This document shows, one piece after another, positions 16,433-24,445 of a stretch of DNA of 64,000 bases (position 1 is its first letter; each line of letters starts with the position of its first letter). The DNA is from Lichenicoccus sp964242335 (GTDB lineage Bacteria > Pseudomonadota > Alphaproteobacteria > Acetobacterales > Acetobacteraceae). The notes beneath the pieces were generated by a model. It was not told the DNA's origin. It searched no databases and worked only from the letters and a program-made list of their open reading frames with translations. The stretch lies in contig CAXTAY010000005.1 in NCBI GenBank assembly GCA_964242335.1, positions 62,001 to 126,000 on the forward strand, read 5' to 3'. The position numbers and the translations under genes are program-made.

Positions 16433-17254
16433 TCAGGCTGCAGCGGTCCAGGCGTCGCGCGGCCGGCGGAACGGCATGCGCAGCGCGCTCGCCAGACGCG
16501 TCTCCGCCGGATCGCGGTAGGCGGGCACGCCGATGCCGCCGTCGCGGGTCGAGCTGTCCCAGCGGAAGGTGCCGTGCAGCCGATCCCACAGGCTGAACCC
16601 GCTCGACCAGTTGCTGTGGGTCTCGCCGCGGACCACCGAGTGGTGGATGGCGTGCATGCGCGGCGTGGTCAGCAGCCACGACAGCCGACGGTCCAGCGTC
16701 GGCGACAGGCGCAGGTTTGAATGGTGGAACAGCACCGACAGGAAGAAGAAGGCCTGCCACGCCCGCAGCGCCCGGCACGATACCCCGAGCAGCCGCACCT
16801 GGGCGGCGCGCCAGGGGATCGAGACCAGCATGTCGACGGCGTGGAACCGCAGCGCCGTGCTGGCGTCGAGATCGAGGTCGACGTGGTGCACCAGGTGCAG
16901 GCGCCAGAGCAGCGGCACCTCGTGGGTCAACGCGTGCCAGACATAGGTGGTGTAGTCCATCAGCAGGATGCCGATCAGATCACGCCCCCAGGACGGCAGC
17001 TCCAGGCGCTGCGCCAGGCCGTCCCGTCGCCGCTCCGCTCGCCCGGCGAGTGCCCGCAGCACCGGTGCCTCCAGCCCCGACACCACCGCCAGGCTACCGG
17101 CACCGAGGATGAGGTTGCACAGGATGCGCGACCGCGGCTGGGTCGGCCGGCGCAGCGGCGACAGCCGCTCGACGCAGGCGATGGCGAGGACGCCGGCGGC
17201 GAGCAGCACGTCGGAGGCGGCGTGGCGGCCGCGGCCGGAGACGGGAGAAGGCAT
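16433..17254 (-). CDS. Sterol desaturase/fatty-acid hydroxylase family protein
   Basis: 273-aa integral membrane di-iron enzyme. The His clusters of the family are all present: HALTH, HLVHH, HHSNL and HAIHHSVVRGETHSN, with TM segments before and between them. It begins MPSPVSGRG after a GGGAGAAG-like stretch read on the opposite strand, with the first TM at about residues 12-30. Members hydroxylate or desaturate fatty acids, sterols, carotenoids or alkylglycerols. It is divergent from the GT2 gene at 17300 (45-nt gap) and leads the membrane protein at 14926. Given the hopanoid and carotenoid-oxygenase genes elsewhere in the window a polycyclic lipid or carotenoid substrate is conceivable, but this is only inference. 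Confidence 0.88.
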   Translation of the reverse strand: MPSPVSGRGRHAASDVLLAAGVLAIACVERLSPLRRPTQPRSRILCNLILGAGSLAVVSGLEAPVLRALAGRAERRRDGLAQRLELPSWGRDLIGILLMDYTTYVWHALTHEVPLLWRLHLVHHVDLDLDASTALRFHAVDMLVSIPWRAAQVRLLGVSCRALRAWQAFFFLSVLFHHSNLRLSPTLDRRLSWLLTTPRMHAIHHSVVRGETHSNWSSGFSLWDRLHGTFRWDSSTRDGGIGVPAYRDPAETRLASALRMPFRRPRDAWTAAA

Positions 17255-17299
17255 GGCGGGCAAAGTGTTCGCGCCCGGGCCCGATGACAAGCTCCCGTC

Positions 17300-18055
17300 G
17301 TGCGCCGACCGTCCGGCGCCGCCGCGTTGAGCGGTGTTGCGATCGTGATCCCGATGCTGAACGAGGCCGGCGCGCTGCCGCGGCTGCTGCGCGGCCTCGC
17401 CTGCCTGGATCCGCCGCCCGACGAGGTGCTGGCGGTGGATGGCGGCAGCCGCGACGCCTCGGTGGCGATCGCACGCGCCGGCGGGCTGCGCGTGCTCGAG
17501 AGCCCGGCCGCCGGCCGCGCGGCACAGATCAACCGCGCGGTGTCGGAGGCGAGCGCCTCGATCGTCTGCATCCTGCACGCCGACACGCTGCTGCCCGACG
17601 ACGCGGTCGCGGTGATGCGCCGCGTGCTGGCCGACCCGTGCACCGTGCTGGCCGGCTTCACCCCGCTGCTCAGCGGGCCGGACTCGGTGCGATGGGGCAC
17701 CAGCTTCCATAACTGGATCAAGACCTGGTACGCGCCGCTGCTGTTCCGGCCGCGGCTGTTCCTGCGTGGCGCGCGGCTGCTGTTCGGCGACCACGCGATG
17801 TTCTTCCGCCGCGACGAGTTCCTGGCGGTCGGCGGCTGCGACGAGGCGATGCTGGTGATGGAGGAGGCCGACCTGTGCATCCGGTTCTGCCGCCTGGGCC
17901 GCACCCGGCTGGTCAACCGCGTGGTGATCACGTCGGACCGACGCATCGCCGCCTGGGGGGCGCTGCGGGCGAACTGGATCTACCTCACGGTGGGGGCACG
18001 CTGGGGGCTGGGGCGGCGGCGTCGGCTGGAGGCGAGCTACCCGGAGGTGCGCTGA
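17300..18055 (+). CDS. GT2-family glycosyltransferase, radical-SAM-associated type (TIGR04283-like)
   Basis: 251-aa glycosyltransferase with a GT-A fold. VAIVIPMLNEA at residues 12-22 opens the nucleotide-sugar domain, VDGGSRDAS follows, and the compact ILHADTLLP holds the DxD-like metal site; AGRAAQIN lies between them. MEEADLCIRFCRLG gives the catalytic region near the end. The combination of GRAxQxN and LHADT is typical of the small GT2 subgroup often found near radical SAM genes, and a radical SAM gene does lie 2.8 kb downstream. GTG 17300 is used as start; an in-frame TTG nine codons later is a possible alternative. No transmembrane helix anchors it. Confidence 0.85.
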   Translation: MRRPSGAAALSGVAIVIPMLNEAGALPRLLRGLACLDPPPDEVLAVDGGSRDASVAIARAGGLRVLESPAAGRAAQINRAVSEASASIVCILHADTLLPDDAVAVMRRVLADPCTVLAGFTPLLSGPDSVRWGTSFHNWIKTWYAPLLFRPRLFLRGARLLFGDHAMFFRRDEFLAVGGCDEAMLVMEEADLCIRFCRLGRTRLVNRVVITSDRRIAAWGALRANWIYLTVGARWGLGRRRRLEASYPEVR

Positions 18056-18072
18056 GCCGCGGACGACCGACG

Positions 18073-19137
18073 TCAGGCCGCCTTGAGGTAGCCGGTGGCG
18101 ATGCAGCGATCCACCAGGCGGCGCAGGAAGGCGATGTCGGTGGGCGGGCAGGGACAGCCGCCGAGCACCCGCAGGGCGTCGTCGGAGAAGCGCGGATCGC
18201 GCTGCAGGTAGCTGGCATAGTGCGCGGTGACCTGGCGATGCACCACCTGGCCGCGTGGCGTCAGCAGGCCGGGATCGAACGTCTCCGGCGACATCAGCCG
18301 CGGGCTGAAGAAGTGCGGATATTGCGAGGCGAGACCGGTCAGCGTCGCTACCGCGACCGGCGCGCCGGAGACCAGGTGGATGTTCTGTCCCGCCGCCTCG
18401 TCCATGTGCTCGACCAGGTGCAGCAGCCCGGCGGTGACGTGATCGATCGGCACCAGGTCGAGGCTGGCGCCGGGAACCGCCGGCAGCGTCCGCACCCGCC
18501 CTTCGGCGACCAGCCGGATCAGCGCGTAGACGCCGTCCAGCCGGTTGATCATGCCGTCGGCGTAGGCGCCGACCACGATCGAGGGACGCGCGATGACCGC
18601 GGGCAGGCCCTGCTGCCGTGCCTGCTCGACCAGCGCCTCGGCCGCCGCCTTGCTGGCCTCGTAGCCGTTGGTGAAGGCGCCGGCGCCGGGCCGGTCCTGC
18701 TCGGCCACCGGGCCGGATACCGCGCCGCACACGTAGGCGGTGCTGACATGCAGCAGCGGCACCGGCCGCGGCCCGCCGGTGGCGAGGCCCAGGATCTGCC
18801 GGGTGCCCTCGACGTTGACCGCCTGCAGCAGGGCGGGATCGGCGTCGAAGGCGGTCACCGCCGCGAGGTGCACGATCAGGTCGAGCCCGTCGCGGAGCGC
18901 CTCGTAGGGCGACGCCTGCAGTCCCAGCCGAGGCTGGCGCATGTCGCCGAGCAGCAGGCTGATCGCGCCCTCGCGCGGTGCCTCGCCGGGTGCGAGCAGC
19001 GGCACGGCGCTGCCGTCGTTGCGCTGCACGTCGCGGTCGCGGTGCACCAGCGCCGTCACCTGATGGCCGCGCCCGGCGAGCAGCCCGGCGAGCTCGCCGC
19101 CGATCAGGCCGGCGGCGCCGGTGAGGAAGATGCGCAT
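18073..19137 (-). CDS. Extended SDR / fatty-acyl or thioester reductase-like NAD(P)-dependent oxidoreductase
   Basis: 354-aa Rossmann-fold protein. The dinucleotide motif is GAAGLIGGEL at the N-terminus, followed by HLAAVTAF and the active-site Ser-Tyr-Lys (STAYV; YEASK). ARPSIVVG resembles fatty-acyl-CoA reductases and the thioester-reductase domain of carboxylic acid reductases more than sugar epimerases. The C-terminal 130 residues (LLTPRGQVV, YASYLQRDPRFSDDAL) match the male-sterility-like tail of those reductases. The expected reaction is NADPH-dependent reduction of an acyl thioester to aldehyde or alcohol. It lies between the GT2 gene (convergent, 18 nt) and the FAD reductase (divergent, 169 nt). 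Confidence 0.8.
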   Translation of the reverse strand: MRIFLTGAAGLIGGELAGLLAGRGHQVTALVHRDRDVQRNDGSAVPLLAPGEAPREGAISLLLGDMRQPRLGLQASPYEALRDGLDLIVHLAAVTAFDADPALLQAVNVEGTRQILGLATGGPRPVPLLHVSTAYVCGAVSGPVAEQDRPGAGAFTNGYEASKAAAEALVEQARQQGLPAVIARPSIVVGAYADGMINRLDGVYALIRLVAEGRVRTLPAVPGASLDLVPIDHVTAGLLHLVEHMDEAAGQNIHLVSGAPVAVATLTGLASQYPHFFSPRLMSPETFDPGLLTPRGQVVHRQVTAHYASYLQRDPRFSDDALRVLGGCPCPPTDIAFLRRLVDRCIATGYLKAA

Positions 19138-19306
19138 GATCGCGGCCTAGTGCCGCTTCGACCGGAGCTGGGTCGCGTGGTGGGCTGCACCGGACAGAGG
19201 TCCGGCGATCCGGCTGGCTCGAAGGGTCACGCGTGCCTCATCGGCCATTTCAGGATCCTCATATCGCCGGCGGCGCGAGATCTGAAAGCCGGCTCGGAGG
19301 CGAGGG

Positions 19307-20716
19307 ATGCGATCTACTCATAACGTGATCGTGATTGGCGCAGGCTCGGCCGGCCTGACCGCCGCCGGCGGCTGCGCCAGGCTGGGGCTGCGCACGGTGC
19401 TGATCGAGCGCGACCGCATGGGGGGCGACTGCCTGAACACCGGCTGCGTGCCGTCCAAGTCGCTGCTCGCCGCCGCGCATCGCGCCCAGGCCTGCCGCGA
19501 TGCCGGGCGGTGGGGGATCGTGGCTGCCGCTCCGGTGACGGATTGGCACGCCGTACGCGCCCGGTTGCGCGACGCCATCGACAGCATCGCGCCGCACGAT
19601 TCCGAGGCGCGCTTCCGCGCCTGGGGCGTCGAGGTGATACGCGGCGAGGCGCGCTTCGTCGGGCGCCGCTCGGTGCGCGTCGGCGACCGCGTGCTGCGGG
19701 CGCCCCGGGTGGTGATCGCCACCGGCTCGCGCCCGCGGCTGCCGCCGATCGAGGGGCTGTCCTCGGTGCCGTTCCTGACCAACGAGACGCTGTTCGATCT
19801 GCCCGAGCTGCCGCGTCACCTGCTGGTGCTGGGCGGCGGCGGCATCGGCGTCGAGATGGCGCAGGCGTTCCGGCGCCTGGGTGCTGCGGTGACGCTGCTG
19901 GAGCAGGACCGTCCGCTGGCCCGCGAGGATGCGGAGGCGGCGGCGCTGGTGCTGCGCCGCCTCGTCTCCGAGGGGGTCGAGATCCGCGCCGGCACCGCGG
20001 TCACCGGCGTTCGCAGCGCCGGTGCCGGGGTGCGTCTGACGCTAGCGGACGGCAGCGTGGTGGAGGGCAGCCACCTGCTGGTCGCCGTCGGCCGGGTGGC
20101 GGACCTCTCGGCACTGGACCTGCCCGCCGCCGGCGTGCGAACCGGGCCGGACGGCATCGTGGTGGATGCGGGCCGGCGCAGCTCGAACCCGAGCGTGCTG
20201 GCGCTGGGCGACTGCCGGGAAGGCCCGCGGCTCACCCACGCGGCAGCGGAGGACGGCGCGGTCGCGGTGATGCGGGTGGCGCTGGGGCTGCCGGCGCGGG
20301 TGCGGCCTGCGGCGTTGTCGTGGGTCACCTATACCGACCCCGAGCTGGCCCAGGTGGGGCTCACCGAGGCGACGGCGCGGCGCCTGCACCGCGAGGTGCG
20401 GGTGCTGCACCAGCGCCTCGCGGACAACGACCGTGCGGTCTGCCAGGGCGATACCGACGGGTTCGCCAAGCTGGTGCTGGCCGGCGGCCGCCCGGTCGGG
20501 GTCACCCTGGTCGGCGCCGGCGCCGGCGAGCTGGTGCTGCCCTGGGTGATGCTGCTGTCGCGACGCACCTCGCTGTGGGGCCTGTCCGGCGCCGTGGTGC
20601 CGTATCCGACCCTGTCCGAGCTGTCCAAGGCGCTCGCCTTTTCCGCCTACGAAGCTCGCCTGTTCGGCCCCTGGACGCGACGCTGGGCACGGCTGGTCGC
20701 AGCACTGCGGCGTTAG
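19307..20716 (+). CDS. FAD-dependent pyridine nucleotide-disulfide oxidoreductase (mercuric reductase/DLD-like)
   Basis: 469-aa class I disulfide reductase. FAD-binding IGAGSAGLTAAGG, redox-active Cys pair in GGDCLNTGCVPSK, NAD(P)-binding LGGGGIGVEMA and second FAD site LALGDC are all in place, plus the dimer domain with TYTDPELAQVGL. The C-terminal dyad segment reads PYPTLSE rather than the HPTLSE of lipoamide dehydrogenase, which occurs in mercuric-reductase-like relatives. No HMA metal-binding domain or C-terminal Cys pair is present, so true mercury reduction is unlikely. ATG 19307 has GGAGGCGAGG upstream. The radical SAM gene follows by 107 nt on the same strand; together they may form a redox-maturation unit. 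Confidence 0.87.
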   Translation: MRSTHNVIVIGAGSAGLTAAGGCARLGLRTVLIERDRMGGDCLNTGCVPSKSLLAAAHRAQACRDAGRWGIVAAAPVTDWHAVRARLRDAIDSIAPHDSEARFRAWGVEVIRGEARFVGRRSVRVGDRVLRAPRVVIATGSRPRLPPIEGLSSVPFLTNETLFDLPELPRHLLVLGGGGIGVEMAQAFRRLGAAVTLLEQDRPLAREDAEAAALVLRRLVSEGVEIRAGTAVTGVRSAGAGVRLTLADGSVVEGSHLLVAVGRVADLSALDLPAAGVRTGPDGIVVDAGRRSSNPSVLALGDCREGPRLTHAAAEDGAVAVMRVALGLPARVRPAALSWVTYTDPELAQVGLTEATARRLHREVRVLHQRLADNDRAVCQGDTDGFAKLVLAGGRPVGVTLVGAGAGELVLPWVMLLSRRTSLWGLSGAVVPYPTLSELSKALAFSAYEARLFGPWTRRWARLVAALRR

Positions 20717-20823
20717 CGCTGCGGCGTCCGTGCTGCGGCGTCAGTGCTGCGACCGATTACCCGGGCCTTGTCCGAGCGGCGGTGCAGGGGCCATCTCTGC
20801 GCCATCTCCAGGACCTCTCCCGC

Positions 20824-21762
20824 ATGACCGACGCCGCACGGCTCGACCCCGGCAAGTTCCGCGACCCGCGTTACACCGCGCGCGGCGCGCCTCGCGCCGG
20901 GGTGGCGCTGGCGGGGCTGCGCACGCTGTGGTTCAACACCGGCACGCTGTGCAACATCGCCTGCGCCCGCTGCTACATCGAGAGCTCGCCGTCGAACGAC
21001 GCGCTCTCCTACCTGACCGCCGCGGAGGTCGCGCGCTACCTCGACGAGGTCGAGGCGCTGGGCTGGGACACGCGCGAGATCGGCTTCACCGGCGGCGAGC
21101 CGTTCCTGAACCGCGAGCTGCCGGCGATGCTCGAGGACGCGCTGGGTCGCGGCCGGACTGCGCTGGTGCTGACCAACGCGATGCGGCCGATGCGGCTGCA
21201 CGAGGCGGCGCTGCTGCGGCTGCGCGAGCGCCACGGCGACCGCCTGACCCTGCGTGTCAGCCTCGACCACCACACCGCGGCGATCCACGAGGCGGAGCGC
21301 GGCGCCGGCAGCTGGGCGATCGCGCTGGACGGGCTGCGCTGGCTCGACCGGCAGGGCTTCCGCCACGCCGTCGCCGGCCGCCTGCTCGCCGGCGAGAACG
21401 AGGCGACCGCGCGCGACGGCTATGCCGGGCTGTTCGCCGGTCTCGGCGTGCGGATCGACGCTGCCGACCGCGCCCGCCTGGTGCTGTTCCCGGAGATGGA
21501 TGCCGCAGCCGACGTGCCGGAGATCACCGAGGCCTGCTGGGGCATACTGGGCCGCAGTCCCGAGCAGCTGATGTGCGCCGGCAGCCGCATGGTGGTGAAG
21601 CGTCGCGGCCGCGCGCCGAGCGTGGTGGCGTGCACGCTCACCCCCTACGCGCCCGGCTTCGACCTCGGCCCGACGCTGCGCGACGCCGCCGGCACGGTGA
21701 TGCTGAACCACCCGCACTGCGCGCGGTTCTGCATGCTGGGCGGCGCCAGCTGCAGCGGCTGA
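20824..21762 (+). CDS. Radical SAM protein with C-terminal cysteine cluster
   Basis: 312-aa radical SAM enzyme. The SAM-cluster motif is CNIACARCY (Cx3Cx2C) near residue 42, followed by the GGEP motif (FTGGEPFLN) near residue 88. A C-terminal group of Cys (MCAGSR, VVACTL, HCARFCMLGGASC) suggests a second Fe-S cluster. The family is recognisable by the LCNIAC...YIESSP...LTNAMRP pattern, widespread in Alphaproteobacteria and without an assigned reaction as far as I know. It is not ArsS: the characteristic arsenosugar neighbours are absent. It follows the FAD reductase and stands 2.8 kb from the rSAM-type GT2 gene. A palindromic repeat lies just behind it. Confidence 0.85.
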   Translation: MTDAARLDPGKFRDPRYTARGAPRAGVALAGLRTLWFNTGTLCNIACARCYIESSPSNDALSYLTAAEVARYLDEVEALGWDTREIGFTGGEPFLNRELPAMLEDALGRGRTALVLTNAMRPMRLHEAALLRLRERHGDRLTLRVSLDHHTAAIHEAERGAGSWAIALDGLRWLDRQGFRHAVAGRLLAGENEATARDGYAGLFAGLGVRIDAADRARLVLFPEMDAAADVPEITEACWGILGRSPEQLMCAGSRMVVKRRGRAPSVVACTLTPYAPGFDLGPTLRDAAGTVMLNHPHCARFCMLGGASCSG

Positions 21763-21766
21763 ATAA

Positions 21767-21815
21767 TCGGGGTCTGGGGCCTGCGGCGCCAGCGGGTCAA
21801 GGGCAGCGCCCTTGG
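21767..21815. repeat. GC-rich palindromic repeat, short copy B
   Basis: 49-bp element equal to the 3' half of copies A and E. It carries the conserved TCGGGGTCTGGGGCCTGCGG core and a perfect 7-bp stem CAAGGGC/GCCCTTG around an AGC loop. It lies between the convergent radical SAM and GST genes, starting 5 nt after the radical SAM stop, where a hairpin could also help transcription termination; no T-tract follows. Confidence 0.8.
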
Positions 21816-21835
21816 CTTGCTTCCCCGGCAGCCCG

Positions 21836-22507
21836 TTAAGCCGGCGCGCCGACTTGCCGCGAAGGCGCCGCCTTGGCGAAGGCCTCGTGGGCTTCGCAAG
21901 CGGCAAAGATCCGGTCCACGATCGGCGTCCCCGGCACCTCGATCTTGAAGATCGGCAGCACGATCTTGATGCTGGCGAGGCAGATATCGGCCATCGTGAT
22001 GCTGTCCCCGTGGCAGAACGCGCCGGTATCGGCCTCGGTCGCCAGGCGCTGCTCGAACGCCTGCAGCCCGGTCGTGAACCAGTTGACGCGCCAGGCGCGC
22101 GCGGCGTCCGCCGCGAAATGCGCCTCCTCGGTCAGGTACTTCATCACCCGCGGCGTGATGAGCGGGTGCGTATCGGCCGCCAGCATCGACGCCAGCGAGC
22201 GCACCCTGGCGCGTTCGACCGGGGTCTTCGGCAGGATCGGCGCCTGCGGATGGATCTCCTCGAGATATTCCAGGATCGCGAGGGACTGCGTGATCGGCGA
22301 GGACTGCGCCGCCTCGCGGTCGATCAGCGCGGGGATCGCGCCGAGCGGGTTGATCCTGAGGAATGCCGCGCCGCGATGCTCGCCGGCATCGATGTTCACG
22401 AAGCGCTCTTCCGCCGCGAGGCCCTTCAGGGTGAGCGCCACGCGCACCCGATAGGTCGCCGAGGTGCGCCAGTACGCGAACAGTTCGAAGCGGGCTGTGT
22501 CGCTCAT
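21836..22507 (-). CDS. maiA: Glutathione S-transferase, zeta type (maleylacetoacetate isomerase-like)
   Basis: 223-aa cytoplasmic GST. The N-terminal thioredoxin-like domain carries YWRTSATYRVRVAL, matching the zeta-class SSCX(W/H)RVRIAL signature with Thr-Ser-Ala in place of Ser-Ser-Cys. NPLGAIPALID and QSLAILEYLEE follow, which form the glutathione site, and the helical C-terminal domain holds ADICLAS. Zeta GSTs isomerise maleylacetoacetate or maleylpyruvate in aromatic amino-acid and gentisate breakdown. It lies 40 nt downstream of kynureninase on the same strand, consistent with aromatic catabolism, but no fumarylacetoacetase or homogentisate dioxygenase is near, so the exact isomer substrate is uncertain. 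Confidence 0.8.
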   Translation of the reverse strand: MSDTARFELFAYWRTSATYRVRVALTLKGLAAEERFVNIDAGEHRGAAFLRINPLGAIPALIDREAAQSSPITQSLAILEYLEEIHPQAPILPKTPVERARVRSLASMLAADTHPLITPRVMKYLTEEAHFAADAARAWRVNWFTTGLQAFEQRLATEADTGAFCHGDSITMADICLASIKIVLPIFKIEVPGTPIVDRIFAACEAHEAFAKAAPSRQVGAPA

Positions 22508-22547
22508 GATGCCGACCCTTGCTGCGAGGTTCTCCGGATCGCACCGA

Positions 22548-23792
22548 CTAGTCCGTGGCCTCCCGGCTGTCCAGGTGCGGGCCCCTGTGCCGAGGCGGCA
22601 CGCACGCGGCCAGCACGTCGCGCAGCGTCGCGATCGCGTCCCACAGCTCGGCGTAGCGCAGCGTGAGCGGGGTGACGCCGAAGCGGAGGATGTCGGGCGC
22701 GCGAAAATCGCCGATCACGCCGCGCTCGATCAGGGCGCGCATCACCGCTCCGGCCTCGGGATGGCGGAAGCAGACCTGGCTGCCACGCGCCGCCTCCGCC
22801 TCGGGCGTGACCAGCTCGAGCCCGGCATCCGGGCACTGCTGCGCCGCCAGCCGCATCAGGATCGAGGTCTGGCGCAACGATTTCTCGCGCAGTGCCGGCA
22901 TCGGCGCCCGCAGCACGATCTCGACCCCGACCTGCAGCGCCGTCATCGCCAGGATCGAGGGCGTGCCGACGGTGGCGCTGCGGATGCCCGGAGCCGGCCG
23001 ATAGCCGTCATGGAAGCCGAACGGGTCGGCGTGACCGAGCCAGCCGGTGAGCGGGAAGCGTGCCTCCGCCAGCCAGCGCGGCGCCACGTAGAGGAACGCC
23101 GGGGCGCCGGGGCCGCCATGCAGGAACTTGTAGCCGCAGCCGACCGCGAGGTCCGCTGCCGCCGCGGTCAGGTCCACCGGCACCGCGCCGGCGGAGTGCG
23201 CGAGGTCCCACAGCACCAGCGCGCCGGCCGCATGCGCCGCCGCGGTGACCGCCGCCATGTCGTGCATCGCCCCGGTGCGGTAGTTCACGTGGGTCAGCAT
23301 CAGCACCGCGACGTCGGCGTCGAGCGACGCGGTGACCCGGTCCGGATCGGCGAGCCGCAGCGCATGCCGACTCCCGAGCAGCTCGACCAGGCCCTCGGCG
23401 ATGTAGAGGTCGGTCGGGAAGTTGCCGCGCTCGGACAGGATCACGCGCCGCCCCGGCCGCAGCGCCAGCGCGGCGGCGAGCAGCTTGAACAGGTTCACCG
23501 AGGTGGAGTCCGAGGCGATCACCGCGCCGGGGGGAGCGCCCAGCAGGCGTCCGATCTGGTCGCCCAGCCGCTGCGGCAGGTCGATCCAGCCGCGGTCCCA
23601 GGAGCGGATCAGCCCGTCGCCCCATTCCCGGCGCAGCATCGCCGCCACCCGACCCGGCGTCTCGCGCGGCAGCGCGCCCAGCGAGTTGCCGTCGAGATAG
23701 ACGATGCCGTCCGGCAGCGCGAACTCGTCGCGGAACGGGGCCAGCGGATCGGCCCGGTCCAGCGCCTCCAGGGCCGCCCGCGTGATCGTCAT
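22548..23792 (-). CDS. kynU: Kynureninase
   Basis: 414-aa PLP-dependent hydrolase splitting kynurenine or 3-hydroxykynurenine to (hydroxy)anthranilate and alanine. Family blocks are YLDGNSLGALP near residue 30, SDSTSVNLFKLL, LTHVNYRTG, WDLAHSAGAVP (Asp contacting the PLP ring nitrogen), and the PLP-Lys in GCGYKFLHGGPGAPAFLYV (Lys near residue 230). GYRPAPGIRS and the RFGVTPLTLRY end also match. Start MTITRAAL at 23792 is 5 nt downstream of the DoxX stop, giving a tight pair. The other kynurenine-pathway genes (tryptophan dioxygenase, formamidase) are not in the window; without them the role may be in tryptophan breakdown or NAD precursor supply. Confidence 0.93.
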   Translation of the reverse strand: MTITRAALEALDRADPLAPFRDEFALPDGIVYLDGNSLGALPRETPGRVAAMLRREWGDGLIRSWDRGWIDLPQRLGDQIGRLLGAPPGAVIASDSTSVNLFKLLAAALALRPGRRVILSERGNFPTDLYIAEGLVELLGSRHALRLADPDRVTASLDADVAVLMLTHVNYRTGAMHDMAAVTAAAHAAGALVLWDLAHSAGAVPVDLTAAAADLAVGCGYKFLHGGPGAPAFLYVAPRWLAEARFPLTGWLGHADPFGFHDGYRPAPGIRSATVGTPSILAMTALQVGVEIVLRAPMPALREKSLRQTSILMRLAAQQCPDAGLELVTPEAEAARGSQVCFRHPEAGAVMRALIERGVIGDFRAPDILRFGVTPLTLRYAELWDAIATLRDVLAACVPPRHRGPHLDSREATD

Positions 23793-23797
23793 CCCGG

Positions 23798-24289
23798 TCA
23801 GGGCGTATCGGGCGATGCGGGCGCGTGCGAGGCGGCGGCGGCGTAGGGGTGGGTGGAGGAGAACGGGTCGGCGATCAGGCTGGCGAGGCTCATGGTGCCG
23901 AAGCTGATCAGCAGGAAGCCGCCGGCCAGCGAGAAGTTCTTGAGGAAGTCCCAGAACAGGCCGCGCCCCTTGCTCTCGCTGCCGGCCCAGAAGTCGCCGG
24001 TGGCCCAGAACCGCTTCCAGAGCAGGGCGGTGACCATGCAGTAGCCGGCCATGATGAAGGCGGCCAGGCGATCGGCGATGCCGGTCAGGATGCCGATCGG
24101 CATCAGGATCTCGACCGACAGGCCGGCCATCAGCATCAGGGTCGCCGGGCCGCGCGCCGGGATCATCTCCTGCGCCTGGCCGACCGCGCCCCTGAAGTTC
24201 AGGATCTTGTCCAGCGCGCTGAACGGGAAGAACAGCACGACCAGCAGGTAGCGCACCGCGAGCGTCACCAGGAAACCCAATCCGGTCAT
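23798..24289 (-). CDS. DoxX-family membrane protein
   Basis: 163-aa inner-membrane protein with four hydrophobic segments of the DoxX/SURF4-like type: RYLLVVLFFPFSALDKIL, AGLSVEILMPIGILTGIADRL, IMAGYCMVTALLWKRFW and a final FSLAGGFLLISFG. The conserved FxxxGxDKIxNF-type stretch (PFSALDKILNFRG) is clear. DoxX proteins are linked to quinone or thiol redox chemistry, but this branch has no assigned activity. It lies 5 nt upstream of kynureninase on the same strand and is expected to be cotranscribed with it. The gap of 156 nt behind it contains one short stem (24394-24409). Confidence 0.85.
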   Translation of the reverse strand: MTGLGFLVTLAVRYLLVVLFFPFSALDKILNFRGAVGQAQEMIPARGPATLMLMAGLSVEILMPIGILTGIADRLAAFIMAGYCMVTALLWKRFWATGDFWAGSESKGRGLFWDFLKNFSLAGGFLLISFGTMSLASLIADPFSSTHPYAAAASHAPASPDTP

Positions 24290-24393
24290 GGCACACGATC
24301 TCCAGCGGGCGACGCGCGAGCGGCCCGGTTCAAGGGATGGGAGCGATCGCGATGCGACGCCGGTCGGCCGGTGCTGCTCTAGCGCATCCGGCC

Positions 24394-24409
24394 GCAGGCG
24401 GTTGCCTGC
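24394..24409. other. Short perfect stem-loop
   Basis: GCAGGC / GCCTGC separated by GGTT, in the gap between the MdtP-like stop and the DoxX start, both on the minus strand. It could reduce readthrough between the two transcription units. It lacks a T-run on either strand, so it is not called a terminator. Confidence 0.35.
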
Positions 24410-24445
24410 CGCCGTCGTGCCGCGTAACGAATCGGTCGTCCGTCG

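Noticed and set aside
19307..20716. Mercuric reductase
   Set aside because: No HMA domain, no C-terminal Cys pair, no mer genes nearby; only the family is called.
20824..21762. ArsS-type arsenosugar radical SAM enzyme
   Set aside because: The motif is CNIACARCY and not the ArsS type, and arsenic genes are absent.
24394..24409. Rho-independent terminator
   Set aside because: The 6-bp stem is not followed by a T-tract on either strand.
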